Positions 16,535 through 26,118 are shown, numbered from the stretch's first letter. The stretch is 42,214 bases of DNA from Pseudolabrys sp. (GCA_019689975.1 JADGGK010000019.1:1-42214); one strand, 5' to 3'. Program-made: numbers and translations. Notes: generated from the letters alone by a model not told the origin.

Positions 16535-16891
16535 CTAATCGTTCAGGTCTCGTTCACGCACGATGCCGGCAGCGCGCATAACGTTGAGTATCCCAGCGGC
16601 GAAGCCCAGTAGGAGAAACACAACGAGCCCCCAGGGTGAAAGTCCGAGCCAACGATCGATCAACCAACCGATAAACGCACCTACGGCAACACCCGCCACC
16701 AGCTCGCTCGAAAGCCGGAAACCGCGCGCGAACGCCGAACGATCGGCGGTCTGACGAGGACCGGAGCCGTTTTCGGATGGTCGGCTTGCAGAGGCAAGCC
16801 GTTCGCCGAGACGCTGGAGCCTCGCGGAGAGGACGGCTTCGTCGTCCGGCGGTTCCTTGCGATCACCTTGCCCGCGCGCGTCGCCGCTCAT
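16535..16891 (-). CDS. atpI: AtpI, ATP synthase F0 assembly protein
   Basis: Small two-helix membrane protein that helps assemble the c-ring. The C-terminal half holds two hydrophobic helices ([19 protein letters not shown] and [20 protein letters not shown]), the AtpI pattern, while the N-terminal half is charged and variable. Start ATG 16891 ([11 protein letters not shown]) gives 118 aa. The frame continues to 16921, but the preferred start fits a 5' leader of about 60 bases from the promoter at 16957-16985. First gene of the F0 operon. Confidence 0.88.
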   Translation of the reverse strand: MSGDARGQGDRKEPPDDEAVLSARLQRLGERLASASRPSENGSGPRQTADRSAFARGFRLSSELVAGVAVGAFIGWLIDRWLGLSPWGLVVFLLLGFAAGILNVMRAAGIVRERDLND

Positions 16892-16956
16892 GCTGTCGAC
16901 CCGCGTTGTTCGGGAAGGCAACGCGCGTTGCCCCGCCGCCCCTCAAAGCCGGGCGG

Positions 16957-16985
16957 ACCATACTGATGACAAATTGCGAAGTCAA
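16957..16985 (-). promoter_or_regulatory. Sigma70-type promoter of the F0 operon
   Basis: On the minus strand TTGACT (16985-16980) and TATGGT (16962-16957) are separated by exactly 17 bases, close to the consensus housekeeping promoter. The region is AT-rich compared with its surroundings. It lies 65 bases upstream of the atpI start and points towards it. Confidence 0.75.
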
Positions 16986-17153
16986 GAAAGTGCGTGTTAT
17001 ACCCAAGTGTTTGATATAACTGGATAATAGACGGATTTGCGGCTCCCGGGCGGGGATGACTCCCGGCGGCCGCGGCGTTGACCGCTCTTGCCTCGAGCGG
17101 CATTTCATTCTGGTGCTAAGGTGGGTGCCAATGTCGCAAGAAAGGCAGCGACC

Positions 17154-17798
17154 ATGCGGATCCTCGTCGCAGCTTTCACGCTCGGCCTCGGCGGCGCGCT
17201 CAATGCACCGCCGGCCGCGGCGCAACTCGTGATCACTCAGCCCGAGGCCGCTCAATCCGAGCAGCCCCTTCCTGCACCGGAGCGACCCGCTCCTCTACGG
17301 TCGACGCCGTCGGAGGTGGAACAGGCGCCGCCCGCGGCGACGAGTGAACCTGCGGCAAAGATCCAGGATCGCGCCGAAACCTCAGTCGACCGGTCGCCCC
17401 CGGCCCGCTTTCGTTTCGAACGGGTCGGCAGTGCGTTCCTGCGCCTCGACAGCGTGAGCGGCGAGGTCGCCTACTGCTCATCGCATCCCGGCGGCTGGAC
17501 ATGCGACACGCTGTCCGAAGGACGCCCCGGCTCGGAAGCGGAGATCGCGCGGCTCAACGATGAAGTGCGGGCACTCAAACAGGAGATAGCGACGTTGCGC
17601 GCATCTCCGCCGACACTTCCTCCCCCCGTGTCATCGGTCGACAAGAGGCGCGACTATTCGTTCAAGCCGCCCACACGCGAGGATCTTGATCACGTCCGCG
17701 CCTATCTTGAACGCACTTGGCGGCTGGTGGCGGACATGATCGTTAACCTCGAGCGATATCTCATATCGCGGGGCGAGGAGGCGGTTCGCTCGCGGTGA
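17154..17798 (+). CDS. Exported coiled-coil protein of unknown function
   Basis: A 214-aa protein with a signal peptide (MRILVAAFTLGLGGALNAPP, cleaved near AAAQ), then about 70 residues rich in Pro, Ala and Glu. A compact module FERVGSAFLRLDSVSGEVAYC...GGWTCD with two cysteines follows, then a short coiled coil (EIARLNDEVRALKQEIATLR), and a basic/amphipathic C-terminus. The RLDxxxGEVxxC...GWxC module recurs in alphaproteobacterial hypothetical proteins as I recall. The ATG at 17154 has AAAGG eight bases upstream; the frame extends to 17088 but that would mask the signal. It starts divergently from the atp operon. Function not known. Confidence 0.75.
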   Translation: MRILVAAFTLGLGGALNAPPAAAQLVITQPEAAQSEQPLPAPERPAPLRSTPSEVEQAPPAATSEPAAKIQDRAETSVDRSPPARFRFERVGSAFLRLDSVSGEVAYCSSHPGGWTCDTLSEGRPGSEAEIARLNDEVRALKQEIATLRASPPTLPPPVSSVDKRRDYSFKPPTREDLDHVRAYLERTWRLVADMIVNLERYLISRGEEAVRSR

Positions 17799-17911
17799 GC
17801 AACGTCAATGCATTGCTTGGTCCCAACTCCCGCACTTGGGCGATCCCGGCGACAAACTGGCACCGGGAGTTCGGCGCCGCGAGCTCCGGCTGGTAGCGGT
17901 TGCGACGTGCC

Positions 17912-18379
17912 GTGACGGTACCCGGTCGCCTGTCGGCCGTCTCCCGCCGCGCTCCGCAATTGATCGCGAGCGCGAGCCTACACGTCGATACCGCGGGCGT
18001 GGGCTTTATTGAAATCACCGACCACGCCGTCAAATTCCTTGTGCAATGCGAGGCGGGCGACGGGGCTCTATTCGCCTACCTGCGTCATACCTCCGCCGCG
18101 CTCGCGATCCAGGAGAACGCGGATCCGGACGTCCGCGCCGATCTTCTCGCTGCGCTCGATCGACTGGCGCCGGAGGATGCGCCCTGGGTCCACGACGTCG
18201 AGGGCCCAGACGACATGCCGGCCCACGTCAAGACGCTTATCAGTGGCGTCTCGCTTCACATCCCGGTCGCCGACGGCAAACTGACGCTCGGCACATGGCA
18301 GGGGCTGTATCTCGTCGAATATCGTCGCCGGCCGCAGCGCCGCGAGGTGATCTTCCAGTTTCTGGGAAGCCGAAAATAG
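17912..18379 (+). CDS. YjbQ family protein (UPF0047)
   Basis: A member of the YjbQ/UPF0047 family, small trimeric enzymes reported to have weak thiamine phosphate synthase activity. The hallmarks are intact: the HTSAALAIQENADPDVRADL block, EGPDDMPAHVK, and LTLGTWQGLYLVEYR near the end. The start is uncertain: GTG 17912 is taken, TTG 17900 is also in frame, and neither has a good ribosome binding site; the first about 20 residues are not conserved. It lies about 110 bases after the exported coiled-coil gene and converges with the MHS transporter. The physiological role is not established. Confidence 0.88.
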   Translation: MTVPGRLSAVSRRAPQLIASASLHVDTAGVGFIEITDHAVKFLVQCEAGDGALFAYLRHTSAALAIQENADPDVRADLLAALDRLAPEDAPWVHDVEGPDDMPAHVKTLISGVSLHIPVADGKLTLGTWQGLYLVEYRRRPQRREVIFQFLGSRK

Positions 18380-18492
18380 GACGCGCCGGTGCGCCGAACA
18401 TTTGTCGGCAACCGGTGCCGCGCCTCGCGCGCGCCGCAAACCGCCTTGATCGGTCCGCCCGTTCGTTGAGTGATCGTGTCACGCAACAACGT

Positions 18493-18535
18493 GCCCCCAC
18501 CTCATTGTTTCCAGACAAGGAGACGAGGTGGGGGC
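18493..18535. terminator. Bidirectional hairpin between convergent genes
   Basis: A perfect 11-bp stem GCCCCCACCTC (18493-18503) and GAGGTGGGGGC (18525-18535) encloses a loop that itself has a TTGT/ACAA stem. It lies between the converging yjbQ-like and MHS transporter genes. There is no strong T tract on either side, so it may be a factor-assisted terminator or mRNA-end stabiliser rather than a classic intrinsic terminator. Confidence 0.6.
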
Positions 18536-18570
18536 GACGGAGTGGAGCACCGAGCGAAGGCTCGGCGCGT

Positions 18571-19899
18571 CTAGGCTGTGGCCTGCGACTCCCTTGCTTC
18601 CTTCCAAATGCTGATGTGCCGTGTTTCAGGCATCAGGAACAGGCCGAGAATGAAGCACACGGCGGGCACGATGATCGGGTATAGCAAGGCCTGCCCGATG
18701 CTGCCGGACGCCGTCCAAGCGGCGGTAGTGATGAACGGCACCAGACCGCCGCCCCAGCCATTGCCGATGTGATAGGGTACCGAGACGGACGTATAGCGGA
18801 TTCGGCTGGGGAACCACTCGGCGAGGAATGCGCCGATAGGCCCATAAACCATGCCGACATAGCAGACCATGACGGCGACGATCAGGATCGCCACCGGATA
18901 GTTGATGTTTCCGGGTTGCGTGACGGCCGCCAAGCCCAGATAGAGAGGATAGTAGGTCACGGCCGCGAGCAAGAAACCGCCGAGGATCACCGGTTTGCGG
19001 CCGATAAGATCGGACAGCCAGCCGAAGAAGATCAGCGATGGAGTGCCGATCACCAGCCCGATACCCACGATCCACGCCGTCGTCAGCGGATCGACCTTCG
19101 ACACCGTACCGAGGAAGTACAGCGCCCAGAATTGACCGCTGTACCAGACCACGCCCTCTCCGATCACGATGATACTGGCAATCAACACATATTTGATGTT
19201 GGTGCTCAGGAACGCCTCTTTCCACGGGTTCCTGGTCATTGCGCCTCTCGCCCGAATCTCCTGGAAAATCGGGGTCTCTTGCAGCTTGAGCCGGATCCAG
19301 ATCGCGATGGCGACAAGCAGGAAGGAAATGAGAAACGGAATGCGCCAGGCCCAGACGTCGAACTGAGGACCGGACCAGGTGCGTGTCAGGATGATGACGA
19401 GGAGCGAGACGACGATGCCGAGTGTCGGCGATGTCTGCAGCCAGCCAGTGTAGAATCCGCGTCGCTCATCGGAGACATGTTCGGCGACATACGTGATCGC
19501 GCCGCCATATTCGCCGCCCAGGCACAGGCCCTGGACCATGCGCAGCAGGAACAGGATGAAGGCGGCCGCGAGGCCGATCGACTCATAGGTCGGAATCAAG
19601 CCGATGGCGCCGGTACCCAGCCCCATGCCGCTCAGCGTCAGGAGGAATGTGTATTTGCGGCCGACCTTGTCACCCATCCATCCAAAAAGGAACGCGCCCA
19701 GCGGCCGTATCAGAAACCCGGCCGTGAACAGCGCGATGGTGCTCAGCAGCGCGGCCACCGGATGTGATTTCTCGAAGAATTTGGCCGACAGCACCGCGGC
19801 CAAGCTGCCGAAAATGTAGAAATCGTACCACTCGATGATGTTTCCGACCGCCGCGGCAATAATGACGCGCCGGAAGTTCTGAGGAATCTGCGCAGCCAT
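18571..19899 (-). CDS. MFS transporter, metabolite:H+ symporter (MHS) family
   Basis: A 442-aa inner-membrane transporter with 12 predicted helices. The N-terminus NFRRVIIAAAVGNIIEWYDF, the motif FGWMGDKVGRKYTF, LCLGGEYGGAITYVAEH and RRGFYTGWLQ place it in the MHS group (relatives of ShiA, ProP and KgtP), which import carboxylates, shikimate or compatible solutes with protons. The substrate cannot be read from the sequence. Start ATG 19899 is preferred because AAGGAGAGG lies a suitable distance upstream; a GTG at 19905 is in frame. It is divergent from the LuxR-type regulator gene, which with the nearby transporter-like kinase suggests control of carboxylate uptake. Confidence 0.9.
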   Translation of the reverse strand: MAAQIPQNFRRVIIAAAVGNIIEWYDFYIFGSLAAVLSAKFFEKSHPVAALLSTIALFTAGFLIRPLGAFLFGWMGDKVGRKYTFLLTLSGMGLGTGAIGLIPTYESIGLAAAFILFLLRMVQGLCLGGEYGGAITYVAEHVSDERRGFYTGWLQTSPTLGIVVSLLVIILTRTWSGPQFDVWAWRIPFLISFLLVAIAIWIRLKLQETPIFQEIRARGAMTRNPWKEAFLSTNIKYVLIASIIVIGEGVVWYSGQFWALYFLGTVSKVDPLTTAWIVGIGLVIGTPSLIFFGWLSDLIGRKPVILGGFLLAAVTYYPLYLGLAAVTQPGNINYPVAILIVAVMVCYVGMVYGPIGAFLAEWFPSRIRYTSVSVPYHIGNGWGGGLVPFITTAAWTASGSIGQALLYPIIVPAVCFILGLFLMPETRHISIWKEARESQATA

Positions 19900-20275
19900 G
19901 GCCACCTCTCCTTGGTTAGGGGCTTACGGCTATGCCGTCACACTGCGCCGCCCCCGGCGGATCGCCGCCGTTGGCAAAACATGCCCCGCTTTGTGAAGTC
20001 GGCATTCGCCCCTGCTCTCGCCCGTGCGGCGTTCTGTTCGATTGTCCCGCACGTCGTGCAAAACTCTACATCGCTGCGACCGAGGGCTTTATAATACTTT
20101 CGGCGTAAATCGCGCCGCTTTCCCATTGGAAAATCAAGGCGATCGCGGAGGGTCTGTTGCTGCATCGCAGCAGGAACGACGCATGCGCCGTCGCGGGTCG
20201 GCCTTTCACCGCTATATAGTGTCGAAGGGCCCGCCATTCCGGGCCGTTCTTGCGGGAGTGAGGGAGTACGTCGCG
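19900..20275. other. Divergent intergenic region, MHS transporter / response regulator
   Basis: No gene is supported in these 376 bases; the response regulator frame is open through much of it, but the early part has no family similarity. A perfect -10 hexamer TATAAT lies at 20090-20095 on the plus strand, without a good -35 at 17-18 bases. The promoters of both flanking genes must lie here. Confidence 0.4.
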
Positions 20276-20953
20276 TTGAGTGAAGGCCAGCACCATCGCT
20301 TGGTGATTGCTGACGATCACCCGCTGTTCCGCGGCGCATTACGCGAAGCTGTGACGGGTCTGCTCAAACACGCTGAGATTGCCGAAGCCGGCTCGTTCGA
20401 CGAGACCGCCGATCTGCTCGAGCGCGGCGGGGATATCGATCTCGTCTTGCTCGACCTGGCAATGCCGGGCGTGCGCGGATTTTCGGGGTTGATGTACCTA
20501 CGCGCGCAATATCCCGGGGTGCCCGTGGTCGTGATCTCGGCCCGCGACGAGCCGGCCACCATCCGTCGTTGCATGGATCTGGGCGCTTCCGGCTTCATCC
20601 CCAAGACGGCGGGCGTCGAGGCCATGCGGCAGGCGATCTTGCACGTGCTCAAGGGCGGCGTATGGACGCCCCCGGACATCGATCTTTCCGGAAGCGAGAC
20701 CGCCGAGATCGCCGAACTGATGGCACGGATGGCAACTCTGACGCCGCAACAGGTGCGCGTTTTGATGATGCTATCGGAAGGTTTGCTCAACAAGCAGATC
20801 GCCTTCCAACTCGGGGTGTCCGAGGCGACGGTGAAAGCGCATGTCTCGGCGATACTACAGAAGCTGAAGGTCGAGAGCCGCACGCAGGCGGTGATTGCGG
20901 CCGCCAAGCTCGAAACCGTACATCCGCCGCAGAGCGCAACGGTCGAGGGGTAA
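20276..20953 (+). CDS. LuxR-type response regulator (CrbR-like)
   Basis: Two-component response regulator of 225 aa. The receiver domain begins HRLVIADDHPLFRGAL, with the acidic pocket Asp13/Asp14, the phosphoacceptor Asp60 in LVLLDLAMPG, and the conserved lysine in GFIPKTAG. The C-terminal LuxR helix-turn-helix is LTPQQVRVLMMLSEGLLNKQ...VSEATVKAHVSAIL. The TTG at 20276 is chosen because it begins right before the receiver domain, with GGGAG nine bases upstream; GTG 20258 is also possible. It is convergent with the hybrid kinase 166 bases away, the likely partner. The pair recalls CrbS/CrbR, which controls acetate use in Pseudomonas and Vibrio; transfer of that role is inference. Confidence 0.88.
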   Translation: MSEGQHHRLVIADDHPLFRGALREAVTGLLKHAEIAEAGSFDETADLLERGGDIDLVLLDLAMPGVRGFSGLMYLRAQYPGVPVVVISARDEPATIRRCMDLGASGFIPKTAGVEAMRQAILHVLKGGVWTPPDIDLSGSETAEIAELMARMATLTPQQVRVLMMLSEGLLNKQIAFQLGVSEATVKAHVSAILQKLKVESRTQAVIAAAKLETVHPPQSATVEG

Positions 20954-21119
20954 TCGTCGTTCCGTCTGCGTCCGCGATGGTCGGCCGCGGCCGCGCACGG
21001 CGCCGCGACCACCGCCACGGCGCGCACCGGCCACAGCCGTGCCCATGCCGCACTGCGTTGGCACGACGGTGTTTCTGTCCGCCTTTCGCCCGCGCGATTT
21101 GGGGCTCGGTCGTCGCGCC

Positions 21120-24100
21120 TCACTCGGCCGCCACCGCCCTCAGCACGCGCCATTGCGCGAGCATCGCGCGCAATGCCGCAGGCTTGACCGGTTTGTGCAG
21201 CAATTGGGCACCTTCCAGGCGCGCCTGTTCGCGCAATGCGGGCGAGCGGTCGGCAGTGATCAGGATTGCGGGCACGTCGCCGCAGACACGACGCAGCACC
21301 CTCAGCGCCTCAATGCCCGTGCCGTGGTCGAGATGATAGTCGATCAGGAATCCCGTCGGGGTCGAGGACCTTTCGGCCACAACCGCGAGCGCTTCGGCGA
21401 GGCCGGACGCCTTGATTGCTTCGCACCCCCAGCCGCGTAGCAGCGTTTCCATGCCGTCGAGCACGGCTGGCTCATTGTCAATGCACAGGGCCGTGATGCC
21501 GGCAAGCTGTCCCGGCTCGGACCGCGGCTCTTCGCGCGCCAACACCGAAACGGGTGTCGCGTGCGATAGCGGCACCGTGACCGAAAAACGCGAACCGTGG
21601 CCGAGGCGCGACCGCACCTCGACCGCGCAGCCGAGCACGCGCGCGATGCGTTCGACGATCGACAGGCCGAGGCCCAGGCCGCGCGCGATGCGTGCGCCCT
21701 GATCGAGCCGGTGGAATTCGATAAAAATGTCGCGCTGCTTGGACTCGGGAACGCCAAGGCCGGTGTCATAGACGTCGATGCGCAGGACTTCGCCGCGCCG
21801 TCGGCAACCCACGAGGACCCGACCCGCCGGCGTATATTTGATCGCATTGGAGACGAGGTTCTGGATTAGCCGCCGCAGCAAGCGCCGATCTGAGCGGACC
21901 ACCGCCGAGCACGGCATGAAATCGAGTGCGAGACCTTTACTTGCCGCCATCGGTGCGAATTCAAGCTCGATCTGCCGCAACAGCTCGTCGATGCAGAAGC
22001 TCGCGAATTCCGGTTGCATCGCGCCGGTATCCAGTCGCGAGATATCGAGCAGGGCGCCGAATATCTCCTCCACCGCTTCAAGCGAGGCGTCGATGTTCTC
22101 GATAAGCTTGCGATCGTCCGTCGTGGCGCGCTCCAGCAGGCTGGTCACATAGAGCCGCGCCGCGTTGAGCGGTTGAAGGATGTCATGGCTGGCCGCAGCC
22201 AGGAACTTGGTCTTGGACACATTGGCGGCGTCGGCTTCAGCCTTGGCACGGGCGAGCGCCGCATTGAGACGCGTCAGCTCCTCGGTGCGTTCGCGCACGC
22301 GCCGCTCCAGCGTCTCGTTGGCACGTTCGAGCGCTTGCGCGGCCTCCACGCTTGCTGTGATGTCGGTGAAAGTGGTGACGATTCCGCCGTCGGGCATGCG
22401 GTTGGCACGCACTTCGATCGACAGGCCCGCCTTGGCGAAGCGCTCCACGAAAGGCTCGCTGCCGGAAGCGTAACGTGCAATCCGTGCTTGCACGAGTTCG
22501 TCAATTCGCTCGGGCGCGACGTCGTTGCGCGCCGCGTTGTAACGCAGAATTTCCGCAAGTCCGCTACCGACGCGGATGAGATGCGGCGGCAGATCGAGGA
22601 TATCCCCGAACTGGCGGTTCCAGCAGATCAACTGCAAATCCTTGTCGAATACCGCGATGCCTTGGCGCACATGATCAAGCGCGGTCTGCAGAATTTCGCG
22701 ATTATATTGGATTGCCGCATTGGCATCGTCGAGCAGCTTGAGCGCGGCCTTGGTGGAGACCGTGCGCTTGCGCAGAAGCAGGGAGAGCACGAGCCGGGAT
22801 GATGCGGCTCCGATCGCCGAGGCGAGAATGTGCTCGGCATGGCGTACCAGCCGGAAATCGGCCTCGTCCTTGGGCTCGAGGCTGATGCGATGGGCGCCGG
22901 CGAAAGTTGCAAACGCCTGTGCCGTCCGTTCTTCGCCGAGATAGCGCGCCACCGTGGCCGTCAGCTCGTCGACTGTCACGGCCGAGCGCCAGAGCCGGAA
23001 GCTCGGCGCGATCGGTGTCAGCTCCGGCGGCGCAAAGGTGTTGGCCTGCAACCGTTCGATCGGCGAAGGCTCACGACGGAAGGACACGCCCACGTAAGCA
23101 AGAATATTGGCCACCAGGCTCCAGATGACGCCGTGCACCAATGGCGGAAGTTCAAGCCCCAACAAATGTTGCGGGCGAAGCATGGCGATGCCCCACGGGC
23201 CTTCGCTCATAAGCCGGTGGCCGATCATCCCAAAATCCGCGAACGTCGGCAGCAACAGCGTATATGCCCAGACCAGGATGCCTGCGCTCATGCCGGCGAT
23301 GGCACCGCCGGAGGTGGCGCGTCGCCAAAGGAGGCCTCCGAAGAAGGCCGGCGCAAGCTGGGCGATCGCTGCGAACGACAACAATCCGATCGCGGCAAGT
23401 TGCGTAGGACCGGCGGCACGGTAATACAGATAAGCGAGGAGGAGGATCGAGACGATTGCAAGCCGTCGCACCGTGAGCAGCAGCGAGCCGACATAGTCGC
23501 GCTGCGTGATGAGCGTCTCGCGTCGCTGCAGCGCCAACGGCATGACGATGTCGTTGGAGACCATGATCGAAAGCGCCACGGATTCCACGATGACCATGGC
23601 GGTTGCCGCCGAAAGGCCGCCGACAAAAGCGGCGATGGTAAACAGATTGGAACCCGCCGCAAGTGGCAGCGCGAGAACGAACATGTCACTGTCAACTCGA
23701 CCGAAGGGGAAAGTGATCAGGCCCGCCAGCGCGATAGGTACAACGAACACGTTGATCAGCACGAGATAGAGCGGGAACAGCCAAGCCGCGCGTTTGATCT
23801 CGCTTTCGTTGTGGTTTTCGACCACTGCAACATGAAATTGGCGCGGCAACAGGATGATGGCGACGAACGAGAGAAGCGTGGTTGCAATCCACGTGTCGAG
23901 GGATGGCTCGCGTGCCAGGATGGCGGCTGCCGGCGCGTGGCTTCGCGCGGCAGCAAACAGCGCGCCCGGTCCGTCAAACATCCAGAAGGTGATGAACACG
24001 CCGACGGCGAGAAACGCGACGAGCTTGACAATCGATTCGGCGGCAATCGCCAGCATCAGGCCGTCTTGGTGCTCGGTCGCATCAATATGGCGGGTGCCGA

Positions 24101-24635
24101 ACAGCATCGCAAAAGCCGCCATCGACAGCGAGACGTAAAGCGCAATATCGCCAAGCAGCGGTCGGCCGGGATCGCTTCCGGGAGTGATCTGTGCGATGAT
24201 GGTCTCGAGCGAGGCCGAAACCGCTTTTAGTTGCAGGGCAATATAGGGAATGGTGCCGATGATCGCGATCAGCGCAACGGTCGCGGCTACCGCCTGGCTC
24301 TTGCCATAGCGCGCGGCGATGAAGTCGGCGATCGAAGTGATATTTTGCGTTTTGGCGAGCCGCACCACGCGCAGGATCAGCGGCGTAAACAGCCCGAACA
24401 TCAGTATCGGTCCGATGTAAATCGTAAGGAATTCATAGCCCGTGCGCGAGGCCGAGCCGACCGAACCGAAAAAAGTCCAGGACGTGCAATAGATCGCGAG
24501 AGATAACGGATAGATCAGCAGATGGGTACGATTGGCACCACTGAAGCGGCGCATGCGATCGCCATAGCTCGCCACCAGGAAAAGGAAGCCGATGTAGCCG
24601 AGAGCTATCGCGATGACGACCCAACTCTGCAGCAT
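21120..24635 (-). CDS. Hybrid sensor histidine kinase with SSF transporter-like sensor domain
   Basis: A 1171-aa membrane kinase. Residues 1 to about 500 form a sodium:solute symporter-like module with about 13 helices (YPLSLAIYCTSWTFFGSVGSA, SIADFIAARYGKSQ). A linker and PAS domain follow (about 640-760; GIAVFDKDLQLICWNRQFGD), then a coiled coil, the phosphoacceptor helix AASHDILQPLNAARLY with His817, an ATPase domain with NLVSNAIKYTP and DTGLGVPES, and a receiver (about 1050-1165) with Asp1099 in FLIDYHLDHG and Lys in LLHKPVKPA. This plan matches the CrbS/CbrA/NahK type. AAGG lies eight bases before the ATG. The LuxR regulator is convergent; nothing else in the window looks like its partner. 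The transporter-like part may sense or carry its substrate. Confidence 0.93.
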   Translation of the reverse strand: MLQSWVVIAIALGYIGFLFLVASYGDRMRRFSGANRTHLLIYPLSLAIYCTSWTFFGSVGSASRTGYEFLTIYIGPILMFGLFTPLILRVVRLAKTQNITSIADFIAARYGKSQAVAATVALIAIIGTIPYIALQLKAVSASLETIIAQITPGSDPGRPLLGDIALYVSLSMAAFAMLFGTRHIDATEHQDGLMLAIAAESIVKLVAFLAVGVFITFWMFDGPGALFAAARSHAPAAAILAREPSLDTWIATTLLSFVAIILLPRQFHVAVVENHNESEIKRAAWLFPLYLVLINVFVVPIALAGLITFPFGRVDSDMFVLALPLAAGSNLFTIAAFVGGLSAATAMVIVESVALSIMVSNDIVMPLALQRRETLITQRDYVGSLLLTVRRLAIVSILLLAYLYYRAAGPTQLAAIGLLSFAAIAQLAPAFFGGLLWRRATSGGAIAGMSAGILVWAYTLLLPTFADFGMIGHRLMSEGPWGIAMLRPQHLLGLELPPLVHGVIWSLVANILAYVGVSFRREPSPIERLQANTFAPPELTPIAPSFRLWRSAVTVDELTATVARYLGEERTAQAFATFAGAHRISLEPKDEADFRLVRHAEHILASAIGAASSRLVLSLLLRKRTVSTKAALKLLDDANAAIQYNREILQTALDHVRQGIAVFDKDLQLICWNRQFGDILDLPPHLIRVGSGLAEILRYNAARNDVAPERIDELVQARIARYASGSEPFVERFAKAGLSIEVRANRMPDGGIVTTFTDITASVEAAQALERANETLERRVRERTEELTRLNAALARAKAEADAANVSKTKFLAAASHDILQPLNAARLYVTSLLERATTDDRKLIENIDASLEAVEEIFGALLDISRLDTGAMQPEFASFCIDELLRQIELEFAPMAASKGLALDFMPCSAVVRSDRRLLRRLIQNLVSNAIKYTPAGRVLVGCRRRGEVLRIDVYDTGLGVPESKQRDIFIEFHRLDQGARIARGLGLGLSIVERIARVLGCAVEVRSRLGHGSRFSVTVPLSHATPVSVLAREEPRSEPGQLAGITALCIDNEPAVLDGMETLLRGWGCEAIKASGLAEALAVVAERSSTPTGFLIDYHLDHGTGIEALRVLRRVCGDVPAILITADRSPALREQARLEGAQLLHKPVKPAALRAMLAQWRVLRAVAAE

Positions 24636-24870
24636 GCGGGCGACCTTCTCGCGCGCTGGCTCCAGCGTGCCGCCGCGCCCGCCCGGCGCGTTAGACTCAT
24701 CCGCGCCGACGGGTAACGGCGGAAGGAGACCGCGGCCTGCCTCGAGCGCGTCCCAAAATGACCCTGGCCCCTAGGTCACCACAGAAATGGTCCTCGGTCC
24801 ATTACCGTGTGGCCTGTTTGACGCGGCGCTTCTCCCGCGGCATTGATGGCGGACCGGAAACCGGGCGTTC

Positions 24871-25995
24871 ATGGCACGGTTTCCCTCCACGTCCGCTGCC
24901 TTGTCCGCTTCCCGTCCCTCATCCCGGCCCCTGCGCGCCCGCGACGTGGCGGAGACATTGGCGCTTGCGGCGATTGGCGGCGGCATTTTCGGATGGGTCG
25001 GTGTGCCGGCCGGGTTCCTCTCAGGCAGCATTCTGGCGGTCGCCGGCGCGGCATTGGCGGGTCGGCCGATGTGCCTGCCCTCGTCCGCCGGCCGCGCGAT
25101 CTACGTGGTCATCGGCATTTCGCTCGGCGCGGTCGTCACCCCCGAGACGCTGCACGGGATCGCCACCTATCCCGCAAGCATTGGGGTCCTCATCGTCGCC
25201 ATGGCCTGCATCGGCCTTGCCGGCGCGACTTATCTGCGCTTGGCGCACGGTTGGGACAGGACGGCCGCTTTTCTTGCCGCGGCGCCCGGCGGCATGTCGC
25301 AGGTGTTAATCGTCGCCGCCGAGCTCGGCGCCGATCTGCGGGCCGTCGCCATCGTCCAGACCATGCGGGTCGTCATCATCGCGGTCGGTCTGCCGTCCGG
25401 CCTTGCGTTGCTGGGGCTGGCCGGCCACGCCGTCCGCCGAGTCAACGGCCCGTTCACGGGCACGCTCGTCGTCGAGCTTGTGCTACTGGCTGCGGTCTCG
25501 CTATGCGGTGCCGCCGCCGCGCACCGTTTCCGGCTGCCCGGAGGGCTGATGTTCGGGGCGATGATTATCTCCGCGATGCTGCACGGTAGCGGGCTGGTTC
25601 ACGCCGTGGTGCCGGCTTGGGCCGCGAATGCGGCGGCCGTGGCGCTCGGCGCCCTCATCGGCGCACGTTTCACCAATACTCCGCCAAGACTTTTCTTGGA
25701 CTATCTCGCCGCTGCGTTCGGTTCATTCGCGGTGGCGGTTGCGATTGCGGCCGTCTTCGCCGCTGGCCTCATCGAGTTTCTATCACTGCGTGCGGCGGAA
25801 GTGATGATTGCCTTCGCGCCCGGATCGGTCGACGCCATGATGTTGCTTGCACTCGCGCTTCATCTCGATCCGGTCTATGTGGGGGCGCATCACGTCATGC
25901 GCATCGTGTTCGTCGGCCTGATGATGCCGTTCATGGCCCGTCGTGTCGCCCGGACCTCGCCCGATGAACCGCCGAAATTCACCTTCCAGGATTGA
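24871..25995 (+). CDS. AbrB family membrane protein (putative transporter)
   Basis: A 374-aa integral membrane protein made of two similar halves, as in the AbrB duplication family (not the Bacillus AbrB transcription factor). The motifs AAPGGMSQVLIVAAELGAD in the first half and FAPGSVDAMMLLALALHLDP...HHVMRI in the second mark the family. Some members are annotated as ammonia monooxygenase on weak grounds; a transport role is more likely but unproven. The basic N-terminal 25 residues before the first helix may be over-called. It is divergent from the hybrid kinase (235-base gap with no clear promoter) and convergent with hemA. Confidence 0.85.
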   Translation: MARFPSTSAALSASRPSSRPLRARDVAETLALAAIGGGIFGWVGVPAGFLSGSILAVAGAALAGRPMCLPSSAGRAIYVVIGISLGAVVTPETLHGIATYPASIGVLIVAMACIGLAGATYLRLAHGWDRTAAFLAAAPGGMSQVLIVAAELGADLRAVAIVQTMRVVIIAVGLPSGLALLGLAGHAVRRVNGPFTGTLVVELVLLAAVSLCGAAAAHRFRLPGGLMFGAMIISAMLHGSGLVHAVVPAWAANAAAVALGALIGARFTNTPPRLFLDYLAAAFGSFAVAVAIAAVFAAGLIEFLSLRAAEVMIAFAPGSVDAMMLLALALHLDPVYVGAHHVMRIVFVGLMMPFMARRVARTSPDEPPKFTFQD

Positions 25996-26118
25996 GCCGA
26001 CAAAGGCCCGGCCGCGCCACGCTAAGAGCGCAAAATAGCGCGATTCTCGGCCTTGCGTGGGCGGCGAGCAGGCGTCGCTTCCGGCGCTCCCATGTTGGTC
26101 CCGACGGCCTGAAAACGA

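Noticed and set aside
18769-19767. A 332-codon frame on the plus strand opposite the MHS transporter
   Set aside because: Same reason: antisense to a clear transporter gene, low-complexity charged composition, no domain.
22830-24230. A 466-codon open frame on the plus strand opposite the hybrid kinase
   Set aside because: It lies wholly antisense to a kinase with many intact motifs, is rich in Arg, Asp, His and Gln as expected of the opposite strand at high GC, and has no recognisable domain.
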